From Chlamydomonas sphaeroides (lineage: Eukaryota; Chlorophyta; Chlorophyceae; Chlamydomonadales; Chlamydomonadaceae), in NCBI GenBank assembly GCA_001662425.1, contig BDDC01000301.1:1804-65803 (forward strand): a stretch of 64,000 nt of DNA, given 5' to 3'. Of this stretch, positions 48,208 through 60,300 are shown in pieces. The notes below the pieces were generated by a model, which was not told the DNA's origin, did not search any database, and worked only from the letters and a program-made list of their open reading frames with translations. The position numbers and the translations under genes were made by a program. Positions within the stretch are counted from its first letter, which is position 1, and every line of letters starts with the position of its first letter.

Positions 48208-51200
48208 GTCGTGTAGCATTGACTGGTTGACTGGGGCAGGGGCGGCGCCTCCGGCCCTGCTGCTCTGTACCCTGCGTGCCTGTCTCCGCCGCTGCAACGT
48301 GCCTGCGCTGCACAGATGCTCGCAAGCCGCACCAGCGCCAGTGCAGCCGCCGCCAGCGGCGGCCGCCCCCAGCGCGAGCGAGCCGCATGCCCCACGCCGG
48401 CCACCGCAACTGCAATCCCGCATGTTACTGTTGCATTGGTTTGTTGTGTCTGCAAGTGCGCGCCGCCACATCCACACCCGCGCACGCTGCCCTGGAGTCC
48501 CAGGCGGCCGGTTGGCAGACGACGGGCGCCGGACCATGGAAGAGCGGTGAGGGGCAGGGCCCCATTCCCGCACTCAAGGCTTCGTGTCCCTCCCATCTCG
48601 GCTTGCACACGCTTGTGAGTCGTTGCCAAAACTTGCGGATGCGGATGCCCCGGGCATACCGGCAGGCGACCTCATGGCGACAAGCAGGCACCGCCGGTGC
48701 CCGGGCAGGCGGCTGGGAGCGGCAGGGGACGGCGGGATCGAGTGTCGCGTCCCAGGCTGTGCAACGACTGCCTGCTACCGAATGAGAGCGCATCGATACC
48801 CCGGAGTGTCGCTCGTCGTACATCTTCCGCATATCTGCAACGTCTGCCTCAGCGCGGCCGATGCGCACCCTGGGACCCTGGGCAGCGGGTGCCAGATGAG
48901 GGACATGCGGGAGGAGGGGCCTATGCCACAGGGCGTCGCCCTCCTGGCGTCGCCCTCCCCTGGACCCGCACGGCGTCGCCCTTTCAAATTACTAGACCAA
49001 TCGAATACCGTAGCCTATCATATGGGCCGGATGTCAGGCAGCAGCAGTCAGAGGGTGGCAGCTGCCGGCAGCAGGGACGCTGTCAGTCGTTGATAGGCTG
49101 CCAATGGCACGGACGTACCTGGCCCTGCACCAGTGCCTTGCATCATCTAACGCAGCATCGCCTAAGGCGCAACTTGCGTCAGGTTGCATGTTGTGTGGCG
49201 TAATGTGTGGCAGTAGTCTGTCGCGCTCCCTGGCGGGCCCACTTGCCGTCGCGTCCAAACGCTGCGACTTGCTACCAGCACTTGGAGGAACGGCGTTGAA
49301 TGCAGCCTGTGCTGCTGTTGCTCACATCGTTCTCCGCTTTATCAATGCTGTCGTTACACTTTGTTCGCGAACACGTCTTCTCTTGGCGCTCGGCAAAATG
49401 GCCTTCAACTGCCGCACCATCAGGCGTCGTCAGCAAGTTTGTCGGTTCTCATAACTCTCAAACACTTCGTGTACGGTGGGTGCCGACTGTCACCTGAACT
49501 TAAACATGCTGCAACCCCATCAGCTGCGGCGCTATCTGCATATAACATGCGCGTAATGCCTGTCGGCAGTACAAACAGTGTCGCTTCACGTCTGTCTGGA
49601 TCGTACTAGGAACAACTTTATTTGACAGGCCTGCATGCACTGCGAAAGTTTTCCAGCAGCCCAACAAAACAATACCCAACTTACATAGACCCTACTGTTC
49701 TGTTGGTGCGTGGTGGAGCACCAGCGCACGGCCTCTACCGCAACAGCCGCCGCCCCTGCATCCAAGCACGGCCACAAGGCAGAGCCCGCCCTCGCTCCCT
49801 GCCAATTCAGGCCCCAACACAGCTACACTTCCGCTTGGCACGGCCAGCTGAGGCCGAGCTCGGCCGCTTGCCGCGGCCGCCACCCCCGCTGCCGCTCGGC
49901 CCCGGCCCGGAGGTGGCGGCTGATGCGGGCCCGCCCTGGGGCCCGTCAGAGCTCGGCCGGGCTGGCAGGGCGCTGGCAGGGCGCCCGCTGGCGGGCGCGT
50001 CACCGTGCGCCGAAGATGACCCAGGCGGACGCTGGCGCACCTGGCTAGCTAATGATAAACTAGAACGAAGTCACAAAAGGAGTATCTGTAACCTGCGAAA
50101 ACGTGAATTCATCGATATCTCCTGCGTAGTCTGGGATGAAAGGTGACGGCAGGCAGGCCACAAGGCTAGCGTGAGACCAGGGTGCGCAGACGGGTGGAAT
50201 GGCTATGAAGGGTGGAGGCTGCACGGAAGCTAGGAAGCGGTGTTCACATGGCGTAGTGGGTGTGACAGTTGGCGACATTGGCGTGTGAGGGTACGGTGGC
50301 GGTGGCAGGCGGTCTTAGGACAAGGAGTGTTACAGATGAGCAAGGGGCCGCAACGGGAGGCAGAGCTCCCTTGGCCCCTAAACGCACGACCACCAGCGGC
50401 ACGCCCCACAAGGCGACGAGCCCCAGCCCCACGCACGCCGCCCCCAGCAGGAGGCGCGCTCACGAGCCAGCCGCGCAGCGCGCATAGGCTGACCTCCGTC
50501 CCAGCCGTCACAGCGAGTCACTAGGACCACTCAGAACCAGAACGGGCCGGACTCAGGAGCCGGACTTTGGCACGCAACGTGAGGCCCCACAGGGCCGAAA
50601 GAAGCATCCTACATCCATCCCGCCAGCAAGCACTACAGGCACCCACACAACGAGGCGGACGAGGTGCGAAGAGGGGGGCAGCCGCCGCCCCGGGCTAGAA
50701 CCGCCCAGCCCGGGGACCCAGCAGTCTTAGACCCCGGATGCCCCGTCCCCGTAACCCACCCTAGGCTGCCCAGCCCCAGGGTAATCTTTTCTTTTCTTTT
50801 CTTTTCTTTTCTTTTCTTTTTCGTGTGAGGGTGTGCGTCGCTACATGGCAGCGGCCGCAAGTCGCCGCCGGACAGCACGTAGCGCGTACCCAAGCGTGAG
50901 CGTCTCTTTTTTGTTCAACATCGAGTTTCGCTATGTGACTAAGCTGGCGCCGCGACCATTGAAGGTAGGAAACACGGTGTCCGGCGCGAATAATTGCCAG
51001 GTACCGGTTTCCGGACCACCTAGATGCGGTAGTGTGATTGTGCAGCAAAGTGGTGTGATATTTATCTCGCTTAGCGGCGCTTGCAGGGGAGCCCGGCGCT
51101 TCACATGGGGTTCACATTTTTAAGAGTGGGCAGCGGAGTCACGGTGAGCCTTAAAATATTCAAATTTGCTATTCAACAGTGCCTCGATTATTGAGGAGAA

Positions 51201-51324
51201 CAGCGCGGTTAACCTGCAAAGTATCGGAGCGGCCACAGATTGAACGAAACCCACGCCCACAGTTACACGCACAAATATAATACGCACAGGCTGCCATACG
51301 AGCCTGCCATTCACAGTGACCAGC
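48208..51324. other. 3.1-kb region with no recognised gene
   Basis: Open frames here are short and lack codon bias or domains, and the sequence is less GC-rich than the genes. The only distinct feature is a (TTTTC)n tract at 50786-50822. The right end must include the promoter of the trefoil-lectin gene. Confidence 0.5.
50786..50822. repeat. (TTTTC)n microsatellite
   Basis: About seven uninterrupted copies of TTTTC on the plus strand. It might be the purine-rich tail of a minus-strand retroposon, but no element was recognised next to it. Confidence 0.9.
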
Positions 51325-54300
51325 ATGGCTTGGCTCATATTCACGAGACGTCTGTACAGGCCGCAGCCAGCGCGCTGCGACAGCAGTTCCCGACCAATTC
51401 TCGCACTTGTTTTTGCTGTCGTCGCATGTGTATGCGTATGTGGAGCGTCAGGAAGTGACGCTGCAACCAGCGCAGGTGAGCTCGTTTTGTAATGTGGCCC
51501 GCGGGCGGGAGTAACGCGGCCACATTGCGGCCCGCTGGTGTGACGTTGCGGCGTTGCGCGCACCTACGTATTTGTGCCAACGTATGTTGAGGTAAACCTT
51601 GTATGACACGCTTCGGCCGACCGAGAGAATGTGCCTTTGAAATAGCAGATGTGCGAGCGCCACGCCGCTCGTGCTCTTGGTCACTGTCGTGGCGTGTCGT
51701 AGTGATCAGCAAGAACGAGCAGCATTGAGCTCATCAACCTGTCTTGCCCGCCCTCCGTGTGTTCCCCCTGCTCCCACATTTGACACGTCGACAGCAGGCG
51801 CGGCAGAGCGCCGGCTTCTACAAGGTAGAGTGACGCTTCGAGAGTCCTACTACAGCATGCCCCCGTCCACTCTATGGGAGCACATCTTTTCAAGAATGCC
51901 TACAGTGCCCCTGGCTTGTTCTGCTGCTTCGTGTGTCCTCCAGACAATGCGACCGCCGGCACCCCACTGCCCCCGACTGTGGAAGTGACGGGTACGCAGA
52001 TGCATGCGGCATCTGGGCGAGCTCGCAGCCAGCAGGCCGCGGCCAGCCAGCCAGCTTCACCCCGCTCGGACCTGCGTTGCCGTTCATACATGTTGATAAC
52101 ATTGACATGTGCCACATACACCAGTGTGCGGGATGGGAGCAACATCCATCCATCCATCCATCCCCATGTGCACGTGCAGACGGCCGTGTGTACGTGATCA
52201 GCATGACCCTGGCGCCAAAGCTTTGGTGAGTGTGATCGCCGGCGCGAGTGGCACGGCGTCAGTGGCATCCATAGGTGCATGTGCATGGCAGTGGTAGGTA
52301 GTAGTGGTGGCCCTGCGGCAAACGGCATCACAGCATGCATAGCACGCACATGCATGGATCCCCCTGCAAGCTTGCTTAGGCAAGCTCACGGCGGGCCCTC
52401 TCCCATACAACTGCCTGCCGCAACCCAGCAAGGCGCGATAGGCGCAAGCTAACGTCCTTGTGTTCCCGCCCTACCTGCGCAACGAGCCCTGACCTACCTG
52501 AAACAAGCCACTCATGTATGCCCGCAGTCTGTTCCCAGAGTCGTTTTCACGTACTGAGGGCAGTCCCGTGGAGGCGACGCAATGCTCCAATTTCTACAAC
52601 AACAACAACCGCTGGATTGCCGAAGGTGAGCTGGTCGGGCCGGGCCGGGCCGGGCCGGGCCGGGCCGGGCCGGGCCGGGCCGGGCCGGACCGGTAATCAT
52701 TGGCGCGTTAACATCAGAACTGTCGAAAGCAATACACAGCTGTGAAAGCAAACATACACATCAGCATAATATTATAATCCGCGCTGCCTTATTCCGTGCG
52801 CCCCTTCCCACCCACCCCAAGCCGCAGCCGTTGCAAGCGCCGCCACCGGCAAGGTGTTCAGGTTCCGCAGCGTCCGCGACGACCTGTGCATCGGTGTCAT
52901 TGACAGCGCCCAGGATCGCACTCCCTTGACGGCGCTTGATGTCGGGACCGTCTCCTGCAACGACTTGTCGACCACATTCCAGCTAGCGAGATACGGCCGC
53001 GGGTGCGTGCATCGCATGCATCGCACGCATCGCATGTAGCGCATGCAGCGCATGCAGCGCATGCTGAGCAGTGTGGCGGCGCTGTACGTGCGGCAGCGCC
53101 CCCATCTGCACCCCTGCTGGCTGGGCCCCCCCACCTGCCTGGCTGCTGTCCGTGCGAGGTGGAGCGATACGCTGGCCGGGACAAGACAGCACAAGCCAGC
53201 ACACACGAAACAAACAGCATAGATGCCTATCAAGCCAGCCTGTCGCATTAGTCAAGCCAGCGATCAGTGCATGCCCATGCATGTGCGCTGCTGCAGTGCG
53301 CCGCACCTACCGCGCATGCCATCGCCGCAGGTGGCTGCTGCAGTCGACCCACCAGCCAGGTGCGTGCGTTTTGCGTTAGACGCATGAATCGCAGTCGAGT
53401 CCGCGGCGTCATGCTTGTTGCCTCCTGAGCGGGCAGCGGCAGGTTGCATGCGGCTCATCATGCCGTGTGCAACATAACACTGGGGCCTGTGCACTGTAGG
53501 AATGGGGTTGTCGGGTGGGCGGGGTGTCAGGTGGCAGCCAGCGAGCATGGGCAGCGCCCACGGCGCACGTAGGGTGCGCAGCAGCAGGGCAGTCAGCAGG
53601 GACATGGTCGGGCGTGAGCGGTGCGGGGCAGCCTTATGTATGTATGTGTTGCCGCGAGCACAACAAGCTACATGCCTACCGTCCATGAGTGCGTGTGCCA
53701 GTGTCTGCCTGCTTCGTTGAAACGGTGTGTTTACTAACGGGGCGCGGGTCATCAAGCACGCAAGACAAGCCGTGCGCGCCGGGGCTGCCGCTGCCGTGCA
53801 GGGAACTACTGCGTCACCGTCCCAACCGTTGATGACATCAATGGCAACAATTTCTACTTGAAGCCGTGCACAGTGGGAGGGCGCGAGCCCAAGGCCCAAA
53901 GCGTCACATTCACAGGTGAGGCTAGGCCGCGCAAGGCCGCACACACTCCAGCCGCGATCCCGACTAGCTAGCGGACGTCGCTCGCCGTACGCCCAGCTGA
54001 CTGCGCAGCCATTCCTGGCAGACACGCCACCCAGCATGCATGACGCGACCCTGTCCCGTGCTGTACTGTGCTGTGCTGTCCCGTGTTTTGCTGTGCTGTG
54101 CTTTGCTGTGCTCAGATATGACTCCACTTCCGTCATCATCGCCGCCCAGCGTCCCCCCTCCACCGCGGCCGCCGTTGTTGCCGTCGTGGCCACCCTACAC
54201 GCCCCGCTCACCGCCGCGGCCCCTGCCGCCCCGGCCCCCGAGGCCCCCGCCGGTCCCGCCCCGGCCCGAGCTGGCGCTGCCCGTCGGTAAGGCCGTGGCC

Positions 54301-57300
54301 GCTGCAGCGTGCTAGGCCGCCTTGCGTGTTGAAGGGACTGGTGCGACCCTCCCGTTGCATTTGTGTCTTGTGCAATCGTCGCGTTGATTGGCGAGCCAAG
54401 CAACCAACCAGCCAATGGGTCATGATCACCTGCCTGCTGCCTTTCCCAACGCGACTACTGCGCTCTCTTACTACTTTGCCCCATGCATGCTGCCACCGAC
54501 GCCTGCGTGCGCGTGCGTGTGCGTGAGTGCAGACGGGCAGGTCTACGTCCTACACTTCACCTTCTTCTACAGCCAATGGTGGGCATCTGTACTGTCCTGC
54601 GCGCGCAACTACTGGTCAACGAGCTTGCTTGATGGCTTACTTGCTAGGGCGGCGGCTTGCTTGATCCATCGATTGGCACGTTGCCATTAAGCGCTCAAAT
54701 GTACCTGCGTGCGCGCCCGGGCGCCTGCCTGCCTGCCTGCCCGCCCGCCCGGGCGCCCGGGCGCCTGCCTGCCTGCCTGCCCGCGCGTCTGAACGACTGA
54801 ACGATTGAACGACTGAACGATCGACTGACTGACCGACACAAACACACTGGCCTCTGTTGCATGCTGGCAGTGTGGACCTCTGGGGTTGGTCGCCACGTGT
54901 GAACAACCCCGTGGAGTTTGAGCGATGCACCAGCTCGCCCAGCAGCCGCTGGGTTGCGCAGGGTGAGTGGTGTGCGTGCGGGGATTCGGATCTTAACCTT
55001 CACGAATGCATTACTCCGCCTACCGGCGTCTGCGTCGGCGCTTGCGTCTGCCCCAATGATGGCGGGAGGCGCATGTATGCTGTCTTACTTTGCCCCGAAT
55101 GGCAGAGTCCTCATCACGCCGGCACTGCGCTGTACGACCCATGCACGCACCTTGCAGCCACGGGCAGCGCAACCGCCGACGTCTACAAGTTCGTCAACGT
55201 CCGCGACAACATGTGCCTCGGGGTCATCAACATGACGCTTGACCGCACGCCCGCCACCCGTGACGTCGTGGCCATCCCTTGCAACGCAAGCGACGCATCG
55301 GACCAGTTCCGAGTGATCAAGGACGCGGCCGGGTGCGTGCGTGTGTTCCGGGCAGGCACACGCAGCGGCTGCAAGCTTGCAGCGTCTGCAGGGTTTGCCG
55401 CTGCGTGTATAATCCGTACACAGCAGGCGGTCCGGCAGAGCAGCTTTCGCCTACTTGCGTTATGTCTGGTCCCTTTGACTGCTGCCTGAGTACCCCGCCG
55501 CCCGCTACGTAATCCTGATGACAGGTGGTCGCTGCAGTCGGTCGCGCATCCCGGTGAGCTGCTGCCGCTGCCGATCGCGCAGGCTACATGCTTACGCAGG
55601 CGTGCTTTGAGAAGTAACCCCATGCATGCGTGCATGTCGCACCGATGCGGTCGGTGCTGCTGGGTCGACTGTATCGTATGTTCGGTACTGCTGCATGAAG
55701 ATGGCTGGGCCTCGCTCAATCATGGTGCCCTACCCAGGCACCCGCCCGCCCCCCCCAGCTAGAAAGCACATGCCTGCACACGTGCACACCTACATCCCCA
55801 CGTCACCCCAGCCACCATATGCAGGCGCAGCAGTGCTGATGGTGTGCCGGGCCTTGATCCCGCCACGCCGGCAAGCTCTGACGCCGACGCCGCCACGCCG
55901 TGCAGGCAGCTACTGCGTCTCCGCCAACAACCCGCCCGTCGACGAGTACGGGGACTACGACGACACGTACCTCTTCCTGGCGCCCTGCTCGGATGCCGAC
56001 GTTCTGGCGCAGAGCTTCATCTTTGTTGGTGCGTGCGGCTGGTGCTGTAAACGTGTAGCTAGCGCGCTAGCTAGGCAAGCCCAAGCAATCGATACCGGCG
56101 CATGCATGGCTGCGCTGTGTGGTGCACTCTGCTCGCAGCTAATGCAGCGGCATGCACGACCAATCGCGCAAGCAGGCACGCGGACCAAGCGCAAGCGGAC
56201 CTTTAATAAACATGTGCCCCTGCCCTCGCTCGTGTGGCCCTCGTGTGATGCGCCCACGGCAGACTCGAGTCCACCGCCGGCGATGCCTAGCCCGCCGCCC
56301 AGAACTCCGGTCCCTCCCAGGCAGCCGCCGTCGCCGCCCTCACCTACACCGTCGCCCCAGCAACCGCCCATGCCACCCCCGCCGCCAATTGAGATGCCCG
56401 CTGGTGAGGCTTAGGCAGTTGTTGCATTTTGCGAAAGCAATGATATGCGGCACGCAACCCTACGACGACACCGTTCCGTCGGTGCACTCGCGAGCGTCTG
56501 TAACACACTGACGTGTACATTGAAACCGCAGATGGTGGCACCTATCAACTTCGCGTCCTGTCGGGTTCACCCGATCCGTTGTGGTAGGTGCGGTTGGCGG
56601 CTTGTTGGCTGCATTTGCTGCCCCCTGCGCCTGCGCCCTTGTCCACGCGCCCACGCACGTGCCCAACGCCGCTGTCCCTGCGGCCCCTGCGGTCCCGAGC
56701 CACACGTTCACCCGCTCACCCGCTCACACGCTCACACGCCCACACGCCCACACGCCCACACGCCCACACGCCCACACGCCTACACGCTACTCCACCCGGG
56801 GCGTGCTGTGCCGCGCGTGGGCGGGGTTCTGAACCCACAAGCGCACACACAAACACACATCCCGCTCGTCCACATAGCCACACGCCCACGCGCACACCGA
56901 CAAACGCCCATCCACACACGCAGGCGTCCTCACAGCCGCGCCCCTGCGCCCGCACCTCTGCCCGCAACCCCTGCCCGCGGCCCCGCAACCGTGCTCGCAG
57001 CCCCCGCGCACCCACGCTTCGGTGCCCGTGCCCCCATGCCCGGCTCAGCTGCCCGAACGCCCGCCGCGTCGCCGTGCCCCACCGCCCACACCGCCCACAC
57101 CCCACGTCCCCCACGCCACCGCTCCCCTGCCCGCACCCATGCCCGCCGCACCCACATGCACGCTCCCATGCGTCCGGGCCCCTGCGCCCGCAAGCACGTG
57201 TGCCCCCGCACGGCACCCGAGCCCCGCCACCTGCCGCCCCTGCTGTGCGCGCGCCCACGAGCCTGCGTCGCCCCTGCGCCCGCGCTCCTGGGTGTGTTCA

Positions 57301-60300
57301 GCTTCAGACCCGGCCCCGGTGTGTGTGTTCCAGTGTTAGGCCCCGGTGTGTGTGTGCCGTGTGCGCCGTGTGTGTGAGTGCGGGGGGTGCCAACACGCAC
57401 GCACGAACCCGCACGGCTGAGCCCACGCACACGCACACGCACTCGCGCACTTGCACCACGCACGCGCAGGCCCACACATGCCCGCGCGTCCGAGCTCCAG
57501 ATAGATGCAGGCGCAATCCATTGACTGGCTACCTGCAACGGACCAGGAGTGAACCAATGAACGAGCCAACCGGCAAACTAACCCTGCCGTGCCCCCAGCG
57601 TCGACTCGGGCTCATCCACTACCTATGACATGAGCATCGCGCTGGAGCTGCGGCACTGCGATGCGTACTACACAAGCCAGCGGTGGACAGCGATGGGTGA
57701 GCGGCAGGCTAGGCATGCGGCAATCAAGCAGGGTTGGTGGCGGTGGCTGCGGCCGCACCGGCAGGCATCGCAGGTCATAGATACCGGTGCACAGATCGAC
57801 TCAACGACGGACCGCTGACGCTGCCGTCGTTGATGATGGTTGCTATGCTGCCGCCCGGTTCGCCCGCTCGCTCCTGCAGCCGTTTCGGGCTCTGGAGCGG
57901 GCGTGTTCAGTTTCCGCGACGTCCAGGACGGCCTGTGCATGGCCGCCCACACCGACGCCCTCGACTACATGTACCTGACAATGCTCGAGTGCAGCAGCAG
58001 CGACGCCTCGCAGCAGTTCCAGCTGGTCCAGGGCAAGCGCATGGGGTACGTGTCGTGTCGTGCACACATACGCGCGCGCTGTTTCGGCGGGTGCGCTGCC
58101 GCGTAGGGTGCTGCGTGCATGCCGATACAATGCTGGCTGTGCGCTCGCTCGCTTGCAGGTGGTCGCTGCAGTCCATGCTGGGACCAGGTGATGACCTGCG
58201 GACTCTGTTGGGCGGGGTGGCGGGGCCTCGGGTTGCTTGTGTATCTTGTACGGGCCTGCCTGTAGTCCGCTGAGCTCGCCCTACTGTGCTCTAGCAGAGC
58301 CATGCATGCCCTGCTCGCGCCGCCGTGGCCGTGGCCGCCAGCCGTGCAGGGCATTTCGCGCCGATTTGGCCCGGCGGTTTCGGTTAACGCCGTCCCCGCT
58401 CGCCTTTCATGCTGCCACCCGGTTACGCAACCGCGCAGTCGACGGCTTGCCCGTGTGCATGACTGCAAACGTGGACGGCGTCCTGTGGCTCGACTACTGT
58501 TCGACGCAGACCGTTGGCGCTGATCGCGACTTCGAGTTCACGGGTGAGGACACTACTCGCGAGCGTGCGCACGCGCGGTGCCAGAGACGAGCCAAGCAAC
58601 GCAACGCATCGCATCGCAATCGACACTTGCTTGATGGCTTCGCTCCACACCCGCCCCTTGCGACGCGCGTCACCACGTGCTCACCACACGCTCACCCACC
58701 TGCTGGTGGCGGGGTCTGCCTATATATCGCCAGATAGAGGGCAGCGAGTGCCTACCGGCGGGCTGGGGCCAGCGCGTGCCGTGCATTATCGGACGCAGGC
58801 GCTTTCTTGCTTGGCAGAGTTCCCACATGTGTATGCGGTCGTCATGAATGCGCGTCCGCCATCCCGCCATCCCGCCATCCCTGCTGCCCGCCCTCAGCAT
58901 TGGCTGCGCTGACCTCTTCGCCGCCGCAAGCGCCGCGCCCTCAAGCCGTCCGACCCAACGGTAGGGAAGCTGTGCGCGCGTCATGTTGCGCGAAGGCAGC
59001 TCTGGTGTCTGATCGGTGTGTCCAGCGAGCGAGGTGGCCCGGGACGCGTGGCCGCATCAGCCGCAGACCCCGGGGACGGGAAGGGGCCGCAGCCACGGTG
59101 CGTGGCTGGCTGCTGGCTGCTGTGCCCAAGCAAGCTAAGCGAAGCATTCCGGCATGCACCTAGCAGCATGGCAGCAGCGCCCTTCAAGAGCCTCCTGGCT
59201 TACGTACTGGCGAGCCACCTGGCTTACGTACTGGCTTCATTACTTGGTTTATATGTTTGACCTGAGCTGCTGTTGGATGTTGGAACCGCGCTGCCGTTCG
59301 TTGCAATTGCGCAGTTGGGGGAACTTACAAGATCCAGACGACCTCCCTGGACCGTGGCGCCGCGATGTGGTGGGTGCCCGGCCGTACGCCTGACGTCGCT
59401 CGGATCGTCGCGCTCGGCCACGCTCGGCCCGGCCGCCACTTCTGCTGGAGTCAGGGCTTCAAGTCCCATCCACTAGCTTGACTCCTTGTGGACGGATTTG
59501 CCTGGAAGCCGCTAGCTAGCAGTGGCTAAAGCCACACAGTCTCAAAAGCAATGGCTTTCGCTAGCTCCGTCCGCTTCCTGCTATATGTGCCTCCGTGCTT
59601 GCTTGCCCATTGTCCTGCACGCGGGGCTGGCCCCGCCGCCCCTGCAGGTCTTGCTTTTATCTTCCTTGTGTGATCGCGCTCTCGTCTTTCTCTTGCCCCC
59701 CTTGCTTCCATGTGACGCCATACAGCATTTCGCCAGAGGAGCGCCGGAGCTATGACGATCGCGTCGAGGTCTACTACTGTTTCGAAAGCACTGCGCAGCT
59801 CTGGATTGCTGGGGGTGCGTTCATTTGGTTGGCTGGCTGCCTCTCGTGCATACATCTCTCCGTGCCGTCTCATCATGCCGCTATCTAGACATACATCTAA
59901 AGTCACGAAGCATGCATACATTCTGCGTCACCCTAGCCACCTGAGGCAATGCGTCCAGCCACGCTTGCCGCCTCGCCCCACGTACCTACAACGCAGCCGC
60001 CTCCGGCGCCAGCGCCTCCGGCGCCTTGACGATGCGCAATCTGCGGAGCGACCGCTGCCTGACTGTTGCAAAGAGCGACGAGGAGAACCAGCCGGCCTCC
60101 ACGCTCGGCGTGGTGCTGCGCACTTGCAATGCCAGCGACCCGTCGCAGCAGCTGCGGCTAGTTGAGGACGCCTTCGGGTGCGTGGGTTGGGCGCGTGCTA
60201 GCTCCATTTGCTTGGCCGTTTCACGCGTTACTTCAGGCGCGACGGCGCGCCGTACAAGGCGTGCCGCGGCGCTTGCAACAGCTCTGTCCTCCCCTGTGCA

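Noticed and set aside
50833..51123. 96-codon open frame in the gene-poor region
   Set aside because: Short, no recognisable motif, and bordered by a microsatellite. It could be chance.
51671..51940. Hydrophobic frame LVLLVTVVACRS as the lectin signal peptide exon
   Set aside because: It has no ATG and does not splice in phase to the linker exon at 51944. The exon at 51325-51475 does both and encodes a good signal peptide.
58898..58960. Upstream acceptor at 58816 giving a linker starting EFPHVYAVV
   Set aside because: That frame hits a stop (TGA) before any usable donor. The CCCTCAG acceptor gives a 63-base phase-1 exon with a residual proline linker that fits the pattern.
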